A stretch of DNA of 64,000 nt from the NCBI RefSeq assembly GCF_001458595.1, contig NZ_LN890324.1:1-64000 (forward strand). The letters are read 5' to 3'. Source of the DNA: Clostridium neonatale. Lineage in GTDB: Bacteria; Bacillota; Clostridia; Clostridiales; Clostridiaceae. Below the pieces are notes generated by a model. That model was not told the DNA's origin. It did no database searches and was given only the letters and a program-made list of their open reading frames with translations. Made by a program: the position numbers and the translations under genes. Each line of letters begins with the position of its first letter. Positions within the stretch are counted from its first letter, which is position 1. This document shows, in pieces, positions 20,580 to 28,403 of this stretch.

Positions 20580-20633
20580 CCTAATTTTTTTATAAATTTT
20601 ATTATTTATTTTAATTAATTAAATTTTAATGTA

Positions 20634-20692
20634 TAAAAAATGTAGAATAAATATAATTGCAAAGCAAGCCAATTATTAATTCATCCTACATA
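20634..20692 (-). terminator. terminator of the S1-domain gene
   Basis: A long imperfect hairpin in which TGTAG-ATAA..AATTG (20641-20659) pairs with CAATTATTAATTCATCCTACA with small bulges, ending in a T-run on the minus strand. Confidence 0.7.
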
Positions 20693-20724
20693 ATAGCGCC
20701 ATTAATAATATCTTTGATAGATAA

Positions 20725-21135
20725 TTAAACTCTTTTACTATTCTTACCTTTGAATTCTTGATGTTTTTTCACATCTTGCATTCTTTCCTCACTATCTTTT
20801 AAGAATTTTGACATAATATCTTCAAAGTTATTTGCTGCTGATTTTTTCTTTTCAGATGATTTCCAATCAATTTCCGCTGGTCTAGCTGATCTTTTAGGAA
20901 CATTAGTATTTGCTTGTTTTATTGAAAGACTTATTTTACCATTATCATCAATTGATATAACTTTTACTTTAACTTTATCTTGTTCTTTAAGATGCTCCTT
21001 TATATCTTTTACATAAGAATCCGCTACTTCTGAGATATGAACCAATCCAGTTTTCCCTTCAACTTCAATAAAAGCTCCAAAATTTGTAATATTAACTACT
21101 GTGCCCTCTACTATGTTTCCTGCCATTAAGGTCAT
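20725..21135 (-). CDS. S1 RNA-binding domain protein (YabR-like)
   Basis: 136 residues from the chosen ATG. One S1 domain fills residues about 5-72 (GNIVEGTVVNITNFGAFIEV, GLVHISEV, KVKVKVISID), followed by a basic, charged tail (KKSAANNFED...KNSKRV). It resembles B. subtilis YabR, which also follows divIC; its RNA target is unknown. The frame is open to 21183, but AAGGAGGAG lies 12 nt before the ATG at 21135 and the longer N-terminus is not S1-like. It is the last gene of the hup-rqcP-yabP-yabQ-divIC run. Confidence 0.85.
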   Translation of the reverse strand: MTLMAGNIVEGTVVNITNFGAFIEVEGKTGLVHISEVADSYVKDIKEHLKEQDKVKVKVISIDDNGKISLSIKQANTNVPKRSARPAEIDWKSSEKKKSAANNFEDIMSKFLKDSEERMQDVKKHQEFKGKNSKRV

Positions 21136-21277
21136 GTTTAAACGACTCCTCCTTGAATTTGAAAATATATTGTTTAAGAACAATTTACATTAGTAATTAT
21201 TCTTACTTTAAACCTAATTATTAGTTAAATGATTTTTTATTATTCAATTTAAGATAAATATTTATAAAAATCAGAAT

Positions 21278-21574
21278 CTAATTCCCATCGTTTTTGGCCG
21301 ACTCTTCACTATTAACAACTTTCTCACCGGGTTTAATCATACCAAGTCTTTCTCTTGCCAATCTTTCTAAGTAATCCAATGATCCTTCATCGATTTTATT
21401 AACCTCATCTTGAAGTCTTTCATGTTTAGTCTTAATTTCGTCTAACTGAGATTGTTTGCTTTGTATTTCCTTTTCTATTCTGTTCATTGTTATCATTTGT
21501 CTAATATAGCCAAAACAAAAGATGAATAAAAATAAAGCAATTATCAATTTCTTTAATATTGACTTTTTTCTCAT
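21278..21574 (-). CDS. divIC: septum formation initiator, DivIC/FtsB family
   Basis: 98 residues. A bitopic membrane protein of the divisome: a basic cytoplasmic N-terminus, one TM (about 9-27) and an extracytoplasmic coiled coil (about 30-62), then the LARERLGMIKPGE motif typical of DivIC/FtsB. It sits between yabQ and the S1 gene as in Bacillus. Confidence 0.92.
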   Translation of the reverse strand: MRKKSILKKLIIALFLFIFCFGYIRQMITMNRIEKEIQSKQSQLDEIKTKHERLQDEVNKIDEGSLDYLERLARERLGMIKPGEKVVNSEESAKNDGN

Positions 21575-21651
21575 AATATAGAACCTCTATTTTTATAAAT
21601 TACCCTAATTATATTGTAAACACTATATTAATATTATTCAAGATATTTTTC

Positions 21652-22044
21652 TTATTTATTCTTATCTATAATCTTATAAAATGCTAGTTTTAATGGATAA
21701 CTTAAGTTTTTTAATATCACCCTTATAATCTTAAAAATTATATCTAGTATAAATTTTTCGATACTATAAAAATACTTACTTATAAATATCATATAAAGTA
21801 AAATAGTGCAACATATAAAAATATATACATATGGAGTTAAAAAAGCATAGTTAGTATATAATAAAAAAGTAAAAACAATTATACTTGCGAGTATCCAAAA
21901 TAATATATCTTCCACAATCATAACAGCCTTAAAATTACTTAACCCTCTGATTATTCTATACATATCAAATAGTATGCCTGTTATTATTCCTGCTAATATA
22001 CTAAAGAATACTATGTTAAATTGCATGCTTATCTGTAGCGGCAT
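21652..22044 (-). CDS. yabQ: spore cortex biosynthesis protein YabQ
   Basis: 130 residues with about four hydrophobic segments (near 9-27, 38-60, 70-90 and toward the C-terminus). The family is needed for cortex formation from the mother-cell side of the forespore membrane in B. subtilis. Identification rests on the hydrophobic pattern, the ITGILFDMYRIIRGL segment, and its place 9 nt after yabP. Confidence 0.88.
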   Translation of the reverse strand: MPLQISMQFNIVFFSILAGIITGILFDMYRIIRGLSNFKAVMIVEDILFWILASIIVFTFLLYTNYAFLTPYVYIFICCTILLYMIFISKYFYSIEKFILDIIFKIIRVILKNLSYPLKLAFYKIIDKNK

Positions 22045-22053
22045 CTTCTTACC

Positions 22054-22347
22054 CTACCTAAATAGCCTTTTTATTATGCTTTCATCGCTCTTTTTTGTTA
22101 CTTTTCCATTATACACCATAGATGCAATATTGCCTTCAATTATAACATCTCCATTTTGCACATCTAATTTATTCATTTTTAGATCTTCACCTTTAATAGT
22201 TAGATTACCTAAATTAGTAGTCAAATCTATTTTTAATTCATCAAAACTTATAACTTCAATAACTCCACTTATAGTTAATCTTCTTCTATTTTCTAAATTT
22301 AAATTAGACTTATTTTCTTCTTGTTTATTATCTACTCTTTTCTCCAT
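22054..22347 (-). CDS. yabP: sporulation protein YabP
   Basis: 97 residues. A small beta-rich protein of the YabP/YqfC family: RRRLTISGVIEVISFDE, then LTTNLGNLTIKGEDLKMNKLDVQNGDVIIEG. YabP is required for cortex formation together with YabQ. It is coupled to yabQ by a 9-nt gap and follows the rqcP terminator by about 100 bp, so it may have a sporulation promoter not recognised here. Confidence 0.9.
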   Translation of the reverse strand: MEKRVDNKQEENKSNLNLENRRRLTISGVIEVISFDELKIDLTTNLGNLTIKGEDLKMNKLDVQNGDVIIEGNIASMVYNGKVTKKSDESIIKRLFR

Positions 22348-22432
22348 AAAAACTTCCTCCTATATTCTTCTTATATACATATATGATTATAGGATTAGAT
22401 TTAGAATTTATATTTTCTATTAAATATAATAA

Positions 22433-22460
22433 AAAGAGTAGTTATTAGTTTCTACTCTTT
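22433..22460 (-). terminator. rqcP terminator
   Basis: A 9-bp stem AAAGAGTAG/CTACTCTTT (22433-22441 with 22452-22460) followed by a T-rich tract on the minus strand. It overlaps the rqcP stop codon. Confidence 0.8.
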
Positions 22461-22712
22461 GTCTTCTTCGCCTTCTAGTATAGTATACATTTCTTTAGCA
22501 TCTTCTTTTCTAACATGTTCAGCAATATTAATAATCTCTGCTTTAAGCATTCTGTTAGCAAATGTTATTTCGATAATATCACCTTCATTTATCTTTGTAG
22601 AAGGTTTTGCTACCTTATCATTTATTTTTATTCTTCCACTTTCGCAAACTTCCTTAGCTACCGTTCTTCTTTTTATTATTCTTGAAACTTTTAAGTACTT
22701 ATCTAATCTCAT
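22452..22712 (-). CDS. rqcP: S4-domain RNA-binding protein RqcP
   Basis: 86 residues. A single S4 domain (MRLDKYLKVSRIIKRRTVAKE, ICINDKVAKPS-like loop) with an acidic tail. In B. subtilis RqcP (YabO/HslR family) works with RqcH in adding alanine tails on stalled 50S nascent chains. It lies between hup and yabP as in other Firmicutes. Confidence 0.9.
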   Translation of the reverse strand: MRLDKYLKVSRIIKRRTVAKEVCESGRIKINDKVAKPSTKINEGDIIEITFANRMLKAEIINIAEHVRKEDAKEMYTILEGEEDKE

Positions 22713-22738
22713 TTCTTCTCCTTATAGTAAATTAAAAG

Positions 22739-22757
22739 AACCCGAAACTTCGGGTCC
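22739..22757 (-). terminator. hairpin between hup and rqcP
   Basis: CCCGAA/TTCGGG stem (22741-22746 with 22749-22754) with extra flanking pairs and TTTTAATTT downstream on the minus strand. It is short and probably gives partial termination of hup transcripts before rqcP. Confidence 0.65.
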
Positions 22758-22781
22758 ACTTTTCCTATTTTAAGTTAATTA

Positions 22782-23057
22782 TTACTTATTAACTTTATCT
22801 TTAAATTCTTTTCCTGGCTTGAATACTGGAACTGTTGTTTCAGCAATATCAAGAGGTTCTCCTGTTCTTGGATTTCTTACTTTTCTTGCTTTTCTTACTC
22901 TGCTTTCAAAAGTACCAAATCCAACTAATTGAACCTTATCCTTGTTTTCTAAAGTTTCTTCAACTGTTTCGATGAATGCTTTTAAAGCTAATTCAGCATC
23001 TTTTTTAGTTAATTTACTTTTTTCTGCCATACTAGTGATTAATTCTGATTTATTCAC
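22782..23057 (-). CDS. hup: DNA-binding protein HU
   Basis: 91 residues. A histone-like nucleoid protein that bends DNA as a dimer. It has the N-terminal helices MNKSELITSMAEKSKLTKKD, the GFGTFESRVRKARKVRNPRTGEP signature of the DNA-binding arm, and a C-terminal FKPGKEFKDKVN. It has its own promoter at 23131-23159 and a perfect GGAGG site. Confidence 0.97.
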   Translation of the reverse strand: MNKSELITSMAEKSKLTKKDAELALKAFIETVEETLENKDKVQLVGFGTFESRVRKARKVRNPRTGEPLDIAETTVPVFKPGKEFKDKVNK

Positions 23058-23130
23058 AATAACATCCTCCTTAAAATACAGTTACATTTTATTTAAACTG
23101 TTCTTTTTATGTACTAAGTTGCACCCTTTT

Positions 23131-23159
23131 ATTATATAACCTCTTTCCACAAGAGTCTA
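23131..23159 (-). promoter_or_regulatory. hup promoter
   Basis: TATAAT (23131-23136), 17 bp, TAGACT (23154-23159, four of six to consensus) on the minus strand, about 75 bp upstream of the hup start codon. Confidence 0.6.
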
Positions 23160-23291
23160 TAGAAAAACAAATTCTTTCATTGAATTAAAAATAAAGCAAA
23201 ATTATATAGCAAATAAGTTACAACATAGTTACTTTATAAATTATTATTCTTCAAAAAGTAGAAAATTCCTTTAATATATTGTTATATTAAT

Positions 23292-24737
23292 CTATTTTTT
23301 TGATTTTTCCCAAAGTTTATCCATATCTTCTAAGCTCATATCAATTAATTCAATACCTTTTTTCTTTGATTCTTCATCAATATAAGCAAATCTACGTATA
23401 AACTTGTCTATAGCATTATTTAAAGAAATTTCTTCATCAACCTTTAAAAGTCTAGCAATATTTACACAAGAAAATAATAAATCACCGACTTCATCTTTTA
23501 TTTTATCCATATTTTCCATATTATATACATCTATTACTTCTTGAATTTCTTCATTTAATTTTTTTATTGCTTCATCAACATTTTCAAAATCAAATCCAAC
23601 CTTTTTAGCCTTTTCTTGAACTTTATGCGCTCTTAAAAGCGCTGGTAATCCTTTAGTTATTCCTTTCATTTCATCAACAAGTCCTAAATATCCCTTTTCT
23701 TTCTTTTTTAATTCATCCCATTTGATTATAACTTCATCAGAGGTATTTAAATTAACATCACTATTAAAAATATGTGGATGTCTATATATCATTTTATTAC
23801 AAATCCCCTCTATTACGTCTAGAATGTTAAAATAACCATCTTCATTACCTATTGATGAATGAAATACAACTTGAAGTAATACATCTCCTAGCTCCTCTAT
23901 CAAGGCGTCATCATCATCTCTGTCTATAGCATCAATAACTTCATAACTCTCTTCTACAAGTGCCTTTTCTAAGGATTTATGAGTCTGTTCTTTATCCCAA
24001 GGACATCCATCTTCACTTCTTAATTTTTCTACTATATCTAATAAATCATTAAAATCTTTTTTATTATTTAGATCCCTAGGCATATATATAGATGTTAGAT
24101 AGTCTATATCCTCCTGCATATCTAGTTCAAATAAAGGTATCTTTCTAATACTTTCTTCTCCCTGTATACCTGCTGCTCTTACATAAAATATTTCTGTCTC
24201 ATCATTATAATATTCTAATAATCTAAGTTTAACTTCTGATGCTATTAATGGATTATATACTTGAGTTACTATTGTTCCTATTCTCTTGTCTAATATTTGA
24301 TTTTTTATATCAAATGCATCTATTACCTTTAATCCTTCTATTGGATCTATTTGTAGACCTTCCATCATAGCATCTATAAAACTAACAGCTGGAATTATTT
24401 TATACTCTATGTTTTCTTCTTTACATAAATCAATTAAATTAAAAACAGATTTTTCAGCAACTAGAGGATGACCCGGAACTGCATAAACCAAGTCCCCGCA
24501 CTCTTTATGTTTACATATTAAATCTTGTGCTATATCTAAATATACTTCATCAAAGCTTTCCTTAGTCTCATATACGTTATCATAGGTGCTGAAATTCACT
24601 TCCTCTTCTATTAAGTAATCTACTGTTGGATGTTTTTCTGTTCTCAAAAACACATTCTTCCCATTTCTAAGTTCATTTAATGTTCCTATTGTTAATGATT
24701 CCTTTGATCCTGGTCCTAATCCAACTATTTTAATCAT
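23292..24737 (-). CDS. mazG: MazG nucleoside triphosphate pyrophosphohydrolase with tetrapyrrole methylase-like domain
   Basis: 481 residues, a two-part protein. Residues about 1-215 are a tetrapyrrole (corrin/porphyrin) methylase-like domain (VGLGPGSKESLTIG, YAVPGHPLVAEKSV). Residues about 225-480 are a tandem MazG region with EESYEVIDAI...EELGDVLLQ and a second EEIQEVIDVY...DEVGDLLFSC, the acidic Mg-binding motifs. It hydrolyses NTPs to NMP and PPi, probably housecleaning. It corresponds to B. subtilis YabN and follows spoVB by 16 nt. Confidence 0.94.
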   Translation of the reverse strand: MIKIVGLGPGSKESLTIGTLNELRNGKNVFLRTEKHPTVDYLIEEEVNFSTYDNVYETKESFDEVYLDIAQDLICKHKECGDLVYAVPGHPLVAEKSVFNLIDLCKEENIEYKIIPAVSFIDAMMEGLQIDPIEGLKVIDAFDIKNQILDKRIGTIVTQVYNPLIASEVKLRLLEYYNDETEIFYVRAAGIQGEESIRKIPLFELDMQEDIDYLTSIYMPRDLNNKKDFNDLLDIVEKLRSEDGCPWDKEQTHKSLEKALVEESYEVIDAIDRDDDDALIEELGDVLLQVVFHSSIGNEDGYFNILDVIEGICNKMIYRHPHIFNSDVNLNTSDEVIIKWDELKKKEKGYLGLVDEMKGITKGLPALLRAHKVQEKAKKVGFDFENVDEAIKKLNEEIQEVIDVYNMENMDKIKDEVGDLLFSCVNIARLLKVDEEISLNNAIDKFIRRFAYIDEESKKKGIELIDMSLEDMDKLWEKSKK

Positions 24738-24753
24738 TAGGTTCCTCTCCTTT

Positions 24754-26289
24754 TTATATCCTTTTGATTCTATCTTTTATTTCTTCTATTCCAAATACTT
24801 TAAATACTATTACTAATATACCATATATTATTCCTCCTATAAATATTGACAACAAACATGATATACCATTACTTACAGTGCACTTATATATAATATTATA
24901 ACTAAACATTACTGCTATTATCATAATTATTGATGCATATGAAGGTTTTATTAATATGTCATATAAATCTAATTTTATTTTTAGCGTAACTTTTAAGACT
25001 ATAATATTTAATATACTTGCAATAACATATGCGCTTATAGTTCCAATAACTGCACCATAAATATTAAGATATTTAACAGGTATTAATGTCCATGTTAATA
25101 TTACCTTAACAATACATCCAATAAGTAAATTTATAACCGGCTTTATATAATGCCCTGTTCCTTGCAATATTGACGTAGTAGTTTGTGTTATTATTATAAA
25201 TGGTATAGATATAGATAGATATGTCAATATTTCAAATCCTTCAAATCTTCCTGGAAAAATAAATTTCATTACAGGTTCAGCTAAAAAGAATAAACCAAGC
25301 GTACACGGAAGTGCTATTACTATTGCCATTTTCATTGACATATTTATTTTATTCTTTAATTCACTATTCTTTTTTAAAATAAAACTCTCAGCAATTATAG
25401 GAATTAAAGATGTGCAAATTGCCATTGAAAGTGTAAGTGGTATATTAACTATGACAGACGCTTTTCCAGTTAATTGAGCATATAATACTGTAGCTTCTGT
25501 AGTTGTAAAACCAGCTTGTAACAGCTTTTGCGGAACTAAAATGGAATCTATTAAATTCATTATAGTTCCTACTGTTGTTCCCAATGAAATTGGAATTGCA
25601 ATTTTCAGTATTGTATTTAATACATCTGAATTAGCCTTCAATCTCTTTATTCCATATTCTTTTTTTATTTTTTTATATTTTGAATACAGATACGACGTAC
25701 CTAAAACCGCTCCAGCTGTTGCACCAAAGGCTGCGCCACCAGCTGAATATTCTATACCCCTTGGCAATAAAAACACTGCTAATCCCACTCCAAAAAGCAC
25801 TCTTCCAATTTGTTCTATTATCTGAGATATGGCTGATGGGGTCATATTTTGAAATCCTTGAAAAAATCCTCTTAGTATTGTCATACATGAAATAACAACA
25901 GGAGCAAAAGAGATCCCTATTAAAGAATAATACGACTTCTCATCCCATTTAAGATAATGAATTATAGGATGAGCAAAGAAAAATAAGAATACCGTCATGC
26001 CTGTCCCTATTATTATCATTAAAAGAAACGACTCCTTCATTACTTCGAAGGTTCCTCTTATATCATTTACAGCATTTCTTTCAGATATTATTTTAGACAT
26101 AGCAACTGGTACACCTGAAGCTAATGCTATGTAAAACATATATAGCGGATAAGACATCTGATAATACCCTATACCTTCATCTCCAATTAACATTATCAAT
26201 GGCCATCTAAAAAATAATCCTAGGAATCTTGTTAATATTCCTGCTATACCTAAAATTAAACTTGCTTTAACAAGTGATTGTTTTTTCAT
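24754..26289 (-). CDS. spoVB: SpoVB-like MOP-superfamily flippase (stage V sporulation protein B)
   Basis: 511 residues with about 14 hydrophobic segments, typical of the polysaccharide-flippase (MATE/MurJ-like) superfamily. The N-terminus KASLILGIAGILTRFLGLFFR is characteristic of SpoVB/YabM. It likely moves lipid-linked glycan precursors across the membrane, in spores for cortex synthesis. Position between spoVT and mazG matches B. subtilis yabM, so it could be a YabM-type paralogue of SpoVB. Its ribosome binding site lies in a long hairpin (26295-26343). Confidence 0.85.
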   Translation of the reverse strand: MKKQSLVKASLILGIAGILTRFLGLFFRWPLIMLIGDEGIGYYQMSYPLYMFYIALASGVPVAMSKIISERNAVNDIRGTFEVMKESFLLMIIIGTGMTVFLFFFAHPIIHYLKWDEKSYYSLIGISFAPVVISCMTILRGFFQGFQNMTPSAISQIIEQIGRVLFGVGLAVFLLPRGIEYSAGGAAFGATAGAVLGTSYLYSKYKKIKKEYGIKRLKANSDVLNTILKIAIPISLGTTVGTIMNLIDSILVPQKLLQAGFTTTEATVLYAQLTGKASVIVNIPLTLSMAICTSLIPIIAESFILKKNSELKNKINMSMKMAIVIALPCTLGLFFLAEPVMKFIFPGRFEGFEILTYLSISIPFIIITQTTTSILQGTGHYIKPVINLLIGCIVKVILTWTLIPVKYLNIYGAVIGTISAYVIASILNIIVLKVTLKIKLDLYDILIKPSYASIIMIIAVMFSYNIIYKCTVSNGISCLLSIFIGGIIYGILVIVFKVFGIEEIKDRIKRI

Positions 26290-26294
26290 AAAAC

Positions 26295-26343
26295 ACCTCC
26301 AAACTTACATACTATTAATAATTCTTATTGTAAATCTGGAGGT
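26295..26343 (-). promoter_or_regulatory. hairpin enclosing the spoVB ribosome binding site
   Basis: On the minus strand ACCTCCAGATTTAC (26330-26343) can pair over all 14 positions, two of them G-U, with GTAAGTTTGGAGGT (26295-26308), leaving a 21-nt loop. The GGAGG of spoVB is inside the 3' arm. It is the only hairpin after spoVT, but the T-run is weak, so it may act on translation, termination, or both. Confidence 0.6.
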
Positions 26344-26402
26344 ATTATGACTTTTATTTTAATTATTGATAATTTTGATTTTTTATGTTTCTCAAAGAAG
26401 TA

Positions 26403-26954
26403 TTATTGCTCCATTTGTTTTCCTAAAAATGCAGCTGCTGTCTCAACTAGTTTTGTTTCAACATCTCCTAATTCTACATCATCTTCTTTTGATAGAATAA
26501 TTACAGCTCCAATCTCATCACCTTCTGCTATGATAGGTGCAATGACTTGACTGATATATTCTGTTTCTTCATCATCATTATGTAATGGAACTACTGATCC
26601 TGAAGATTTATTTAATAACACAGTTTTTCTATCATTCATTATTTTTTCTAATTCGTTACTTACTTTTCTTTCAATATACTCTTTTTTGGGAGCTCCACTT
26701 ACTGAAATAAATGCATCTTTATCACATATCAATACAATATGTCCTATAACTTGTTGTAAACTTTCGCAATATTCCTTTGAAAAATCAGTTAGCTCTTCAA
26801 TTGGAGAATATTTTTTCAATATTACTCCTCCATCACGGTCTGTAAAAATCTCTAACGGATCTCCTTCCCTTATTCTTAATGTTCTTCTTATTTCTTTTGG
26901 AATTACTACCCTTCCTAAGTCATCAATTCTTCTGACAATTCCTGTTGCTTTCAT
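26403..26954 (-). CDS. spoVT: stage V sporulation protein T (SpoVT)
   Basis: 183 residues. A forespore regulator of sigma-G genes and spore germination properties. The N-terminal AbrB-like swapped-hairpin DNA-binding domain is at about 1-50 (KATGIVRRIDDLGRVVIPKE); a C-terminal GAF domain (about 55-178) follows. Placement between prsA/mfd and spoVB agrees with B. subtilis. Confidence 0.97.
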   Translation of the reverse strand: MKATGIVRRIDDLGRVVIPKEIRRTLRIREGDPLEIFTDRDGGVILKKYSPIEELTDFSKEYCESLQQVIGHIVLICDKDAFISVSGAPKKEYIERKVSNELEKIMNDRKTVLLNKSSGSVVPLHNDDEETEYISQVIAPIIAEGDEIGAVIILSKEDDVELGDVETKLVETAAAFLGKQMEQ

Positions 26955-27174
26955 TAGTTATTCACCGTTGTAGAAAGTTTATAAAATATTATATGTTTTT
27001 GTTATATAACACTTAAAAATATTATTTAATATAAAGTTATCTATTCCTTTCTAACAACATGCTCCTTTCTTCTATATTTGTTTAAGTAATTTTATCTAAG
27101 TAATTTACGATATTATTATTTGAATATATAGAAATTTTATGCACTAATAACTAAATTTTATATTATATAAAAAA

Positions 27175-27210
27175 AAATTTTCTCCTCTTTAAGTTAAGAG
27201 GAGAAAATTT
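27175..27210 (-). terminator. prsA terminator
   Basis: A 15-bp A/T- and CTCCTC-containing perfect stem followed by a run of at least eight T on the minus strand, directly after the prsA stop. Confidence 0.9.
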
Positions 27211-27211
27211 A

Positions 27212-28249
27212 CTATAATCTATCTTCGTATGTCTTTATCTGTATATCCTTTTTCCATTCTTCTAATTTTGAATTATATGCTGCATTAGTTTTTTCTTGAG
27301 TTACTTGTGATTTAATGCTATCTTTTACTTCATCAAAAGGAGTTACTTTACTTTCTCCTCTTTCTGCAACTAAAATATGAGATACATTCGCACCTTCACT
27401 AGTTACACCAGTGACTTTAATTATATGATATCCAAATTGGCTCTTTACAGGTGCTGAAATTTCACCTTCTTTTAAATTTTTAAATCCATCCATAAATTCT
27501 TGAACATATTGAGTATCATCATACTTTACAAATCCTAAACTTCCGCCATTGTCTTTTGTTCCAGTATCAGTTGATTTTTCTTTAGCTGTCTTAGCAAAAT
27601 CTGCACCAGCATCTAATTCAGCCTTTATAGCATTAGCTTCTTCTAAAGATTTGTTATAATCTATTTCTCCTTGTGTAGTATACTTACTGTCTTTATTCTC
27701 TTCATAATAATTCTTTACATCATCATCAGTTATCTTAACATCTTTAGTCATTGCTTCATATATAGCATTTAATTTTGCTTGATCTCTTTGAATTTCTTTA
27801 AAGCTATCCTCTGTATAACCATATTGCTCTAAAGCTTTCTTATACTGATCTTCTCCACCGTACACTTGCTTATATTGAGAAATTGTATCTTCAACTTTCT
27901 TATTAAGTTCATCATCTGATGGTATTAATTTTAATTCAGTACCTTTTTGTATCATTACTTTTTCATTTACTAACATAGTTAAATATTGTTGTCTTATTTG
28001 TTTAAGTTGTTCTTTTGCTTGATCATTATTTGCATAATCTTCGCCATAAGTAGATTTTAATTGCTGAACAACTCCAGCTTTTTCCAATTCACTTTCTAAA
28101 TCACCTTTAGTAATTTTCTCATCACCTACTTTTGCAATAACTGTTTTTGCTATAGCTTCAGGCGTTTTTTCAATCATTTTGCAACCCATCATTGATATTG
28201 CTAATGCACAAACTGCTGCAGTTGCAATAATTTTTTTTAATCTTTTCAA
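27212..28249 (-). CDS. prsA: foldase / peptidylprolyl isomerase, PrsA-like lipoprotein
   Basis: 345 residues from a TTG at 28249. A secreted, lipid-anchored parvulin-type PPIase. The basic start LKRLKKII is followed by a hydrophobic stretch and a lipobox ending SMMGC. A SurA_N-like helical region follows (about 40-190), then a parvulin PpiC domain (about 200-300) including GGSLGFVKYDD and FGYHIIKVTG. The frame extends upstream to 28336, but that segment is not a signal peptide and GAGGGG lies 6 nt before the TTG. It sits between mfd and spoVT as in other clostridia. Confidence 0.9.
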   Translation of the reverse strand: MKRLKKIIATAAVCALAISMMGCKMIEKTPEAIAKTVIAKVGDEKITKGDLESELEKAGVVQQLKSTYGEDYANNDQAKEQLKQIRQQYLTMLVNEKVMIQKGTELKLIPSDDELNKKVEDTISQYKQVYGGEDQYKKALEQYGYTEDSFKEIQRDQAKLNAIYEAMTKDVKITDDDVKNYYEENKDSKYTTQGEIDYNKSLEEANAIKAELDAGADFAKTAKEKSTDTGTKDNGGSLGFVKYDDTQYVQEFMDGFKNLKEGEISAPVKSQFGYHIIKVTGVTSEGANVSHILVAERGESKVTPFDEVKDSIKSQVTQEKTNAAYNSKLEEWKKDIQIKTYEDRL

Positions 28250-28403
28250 AGTATTCCCCTCGCTTTTTTCTAAGTATTGCTGTAAAAGACATAATATTAG
28301 TATATCAATATTATTTTTACAATTCAATTTTTTCAATTAATATTTATATTGTAATATTACTCAGTTCAAAATAAACAATATAATTTAGTATATCATTTTT
28401 TTA

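Noticed and set aside
27050..27110. Seven-codon leader peptide upstream of spoVT
   Set aside because: The ribosome site is too close to the ATG and no attenuator structure follows.
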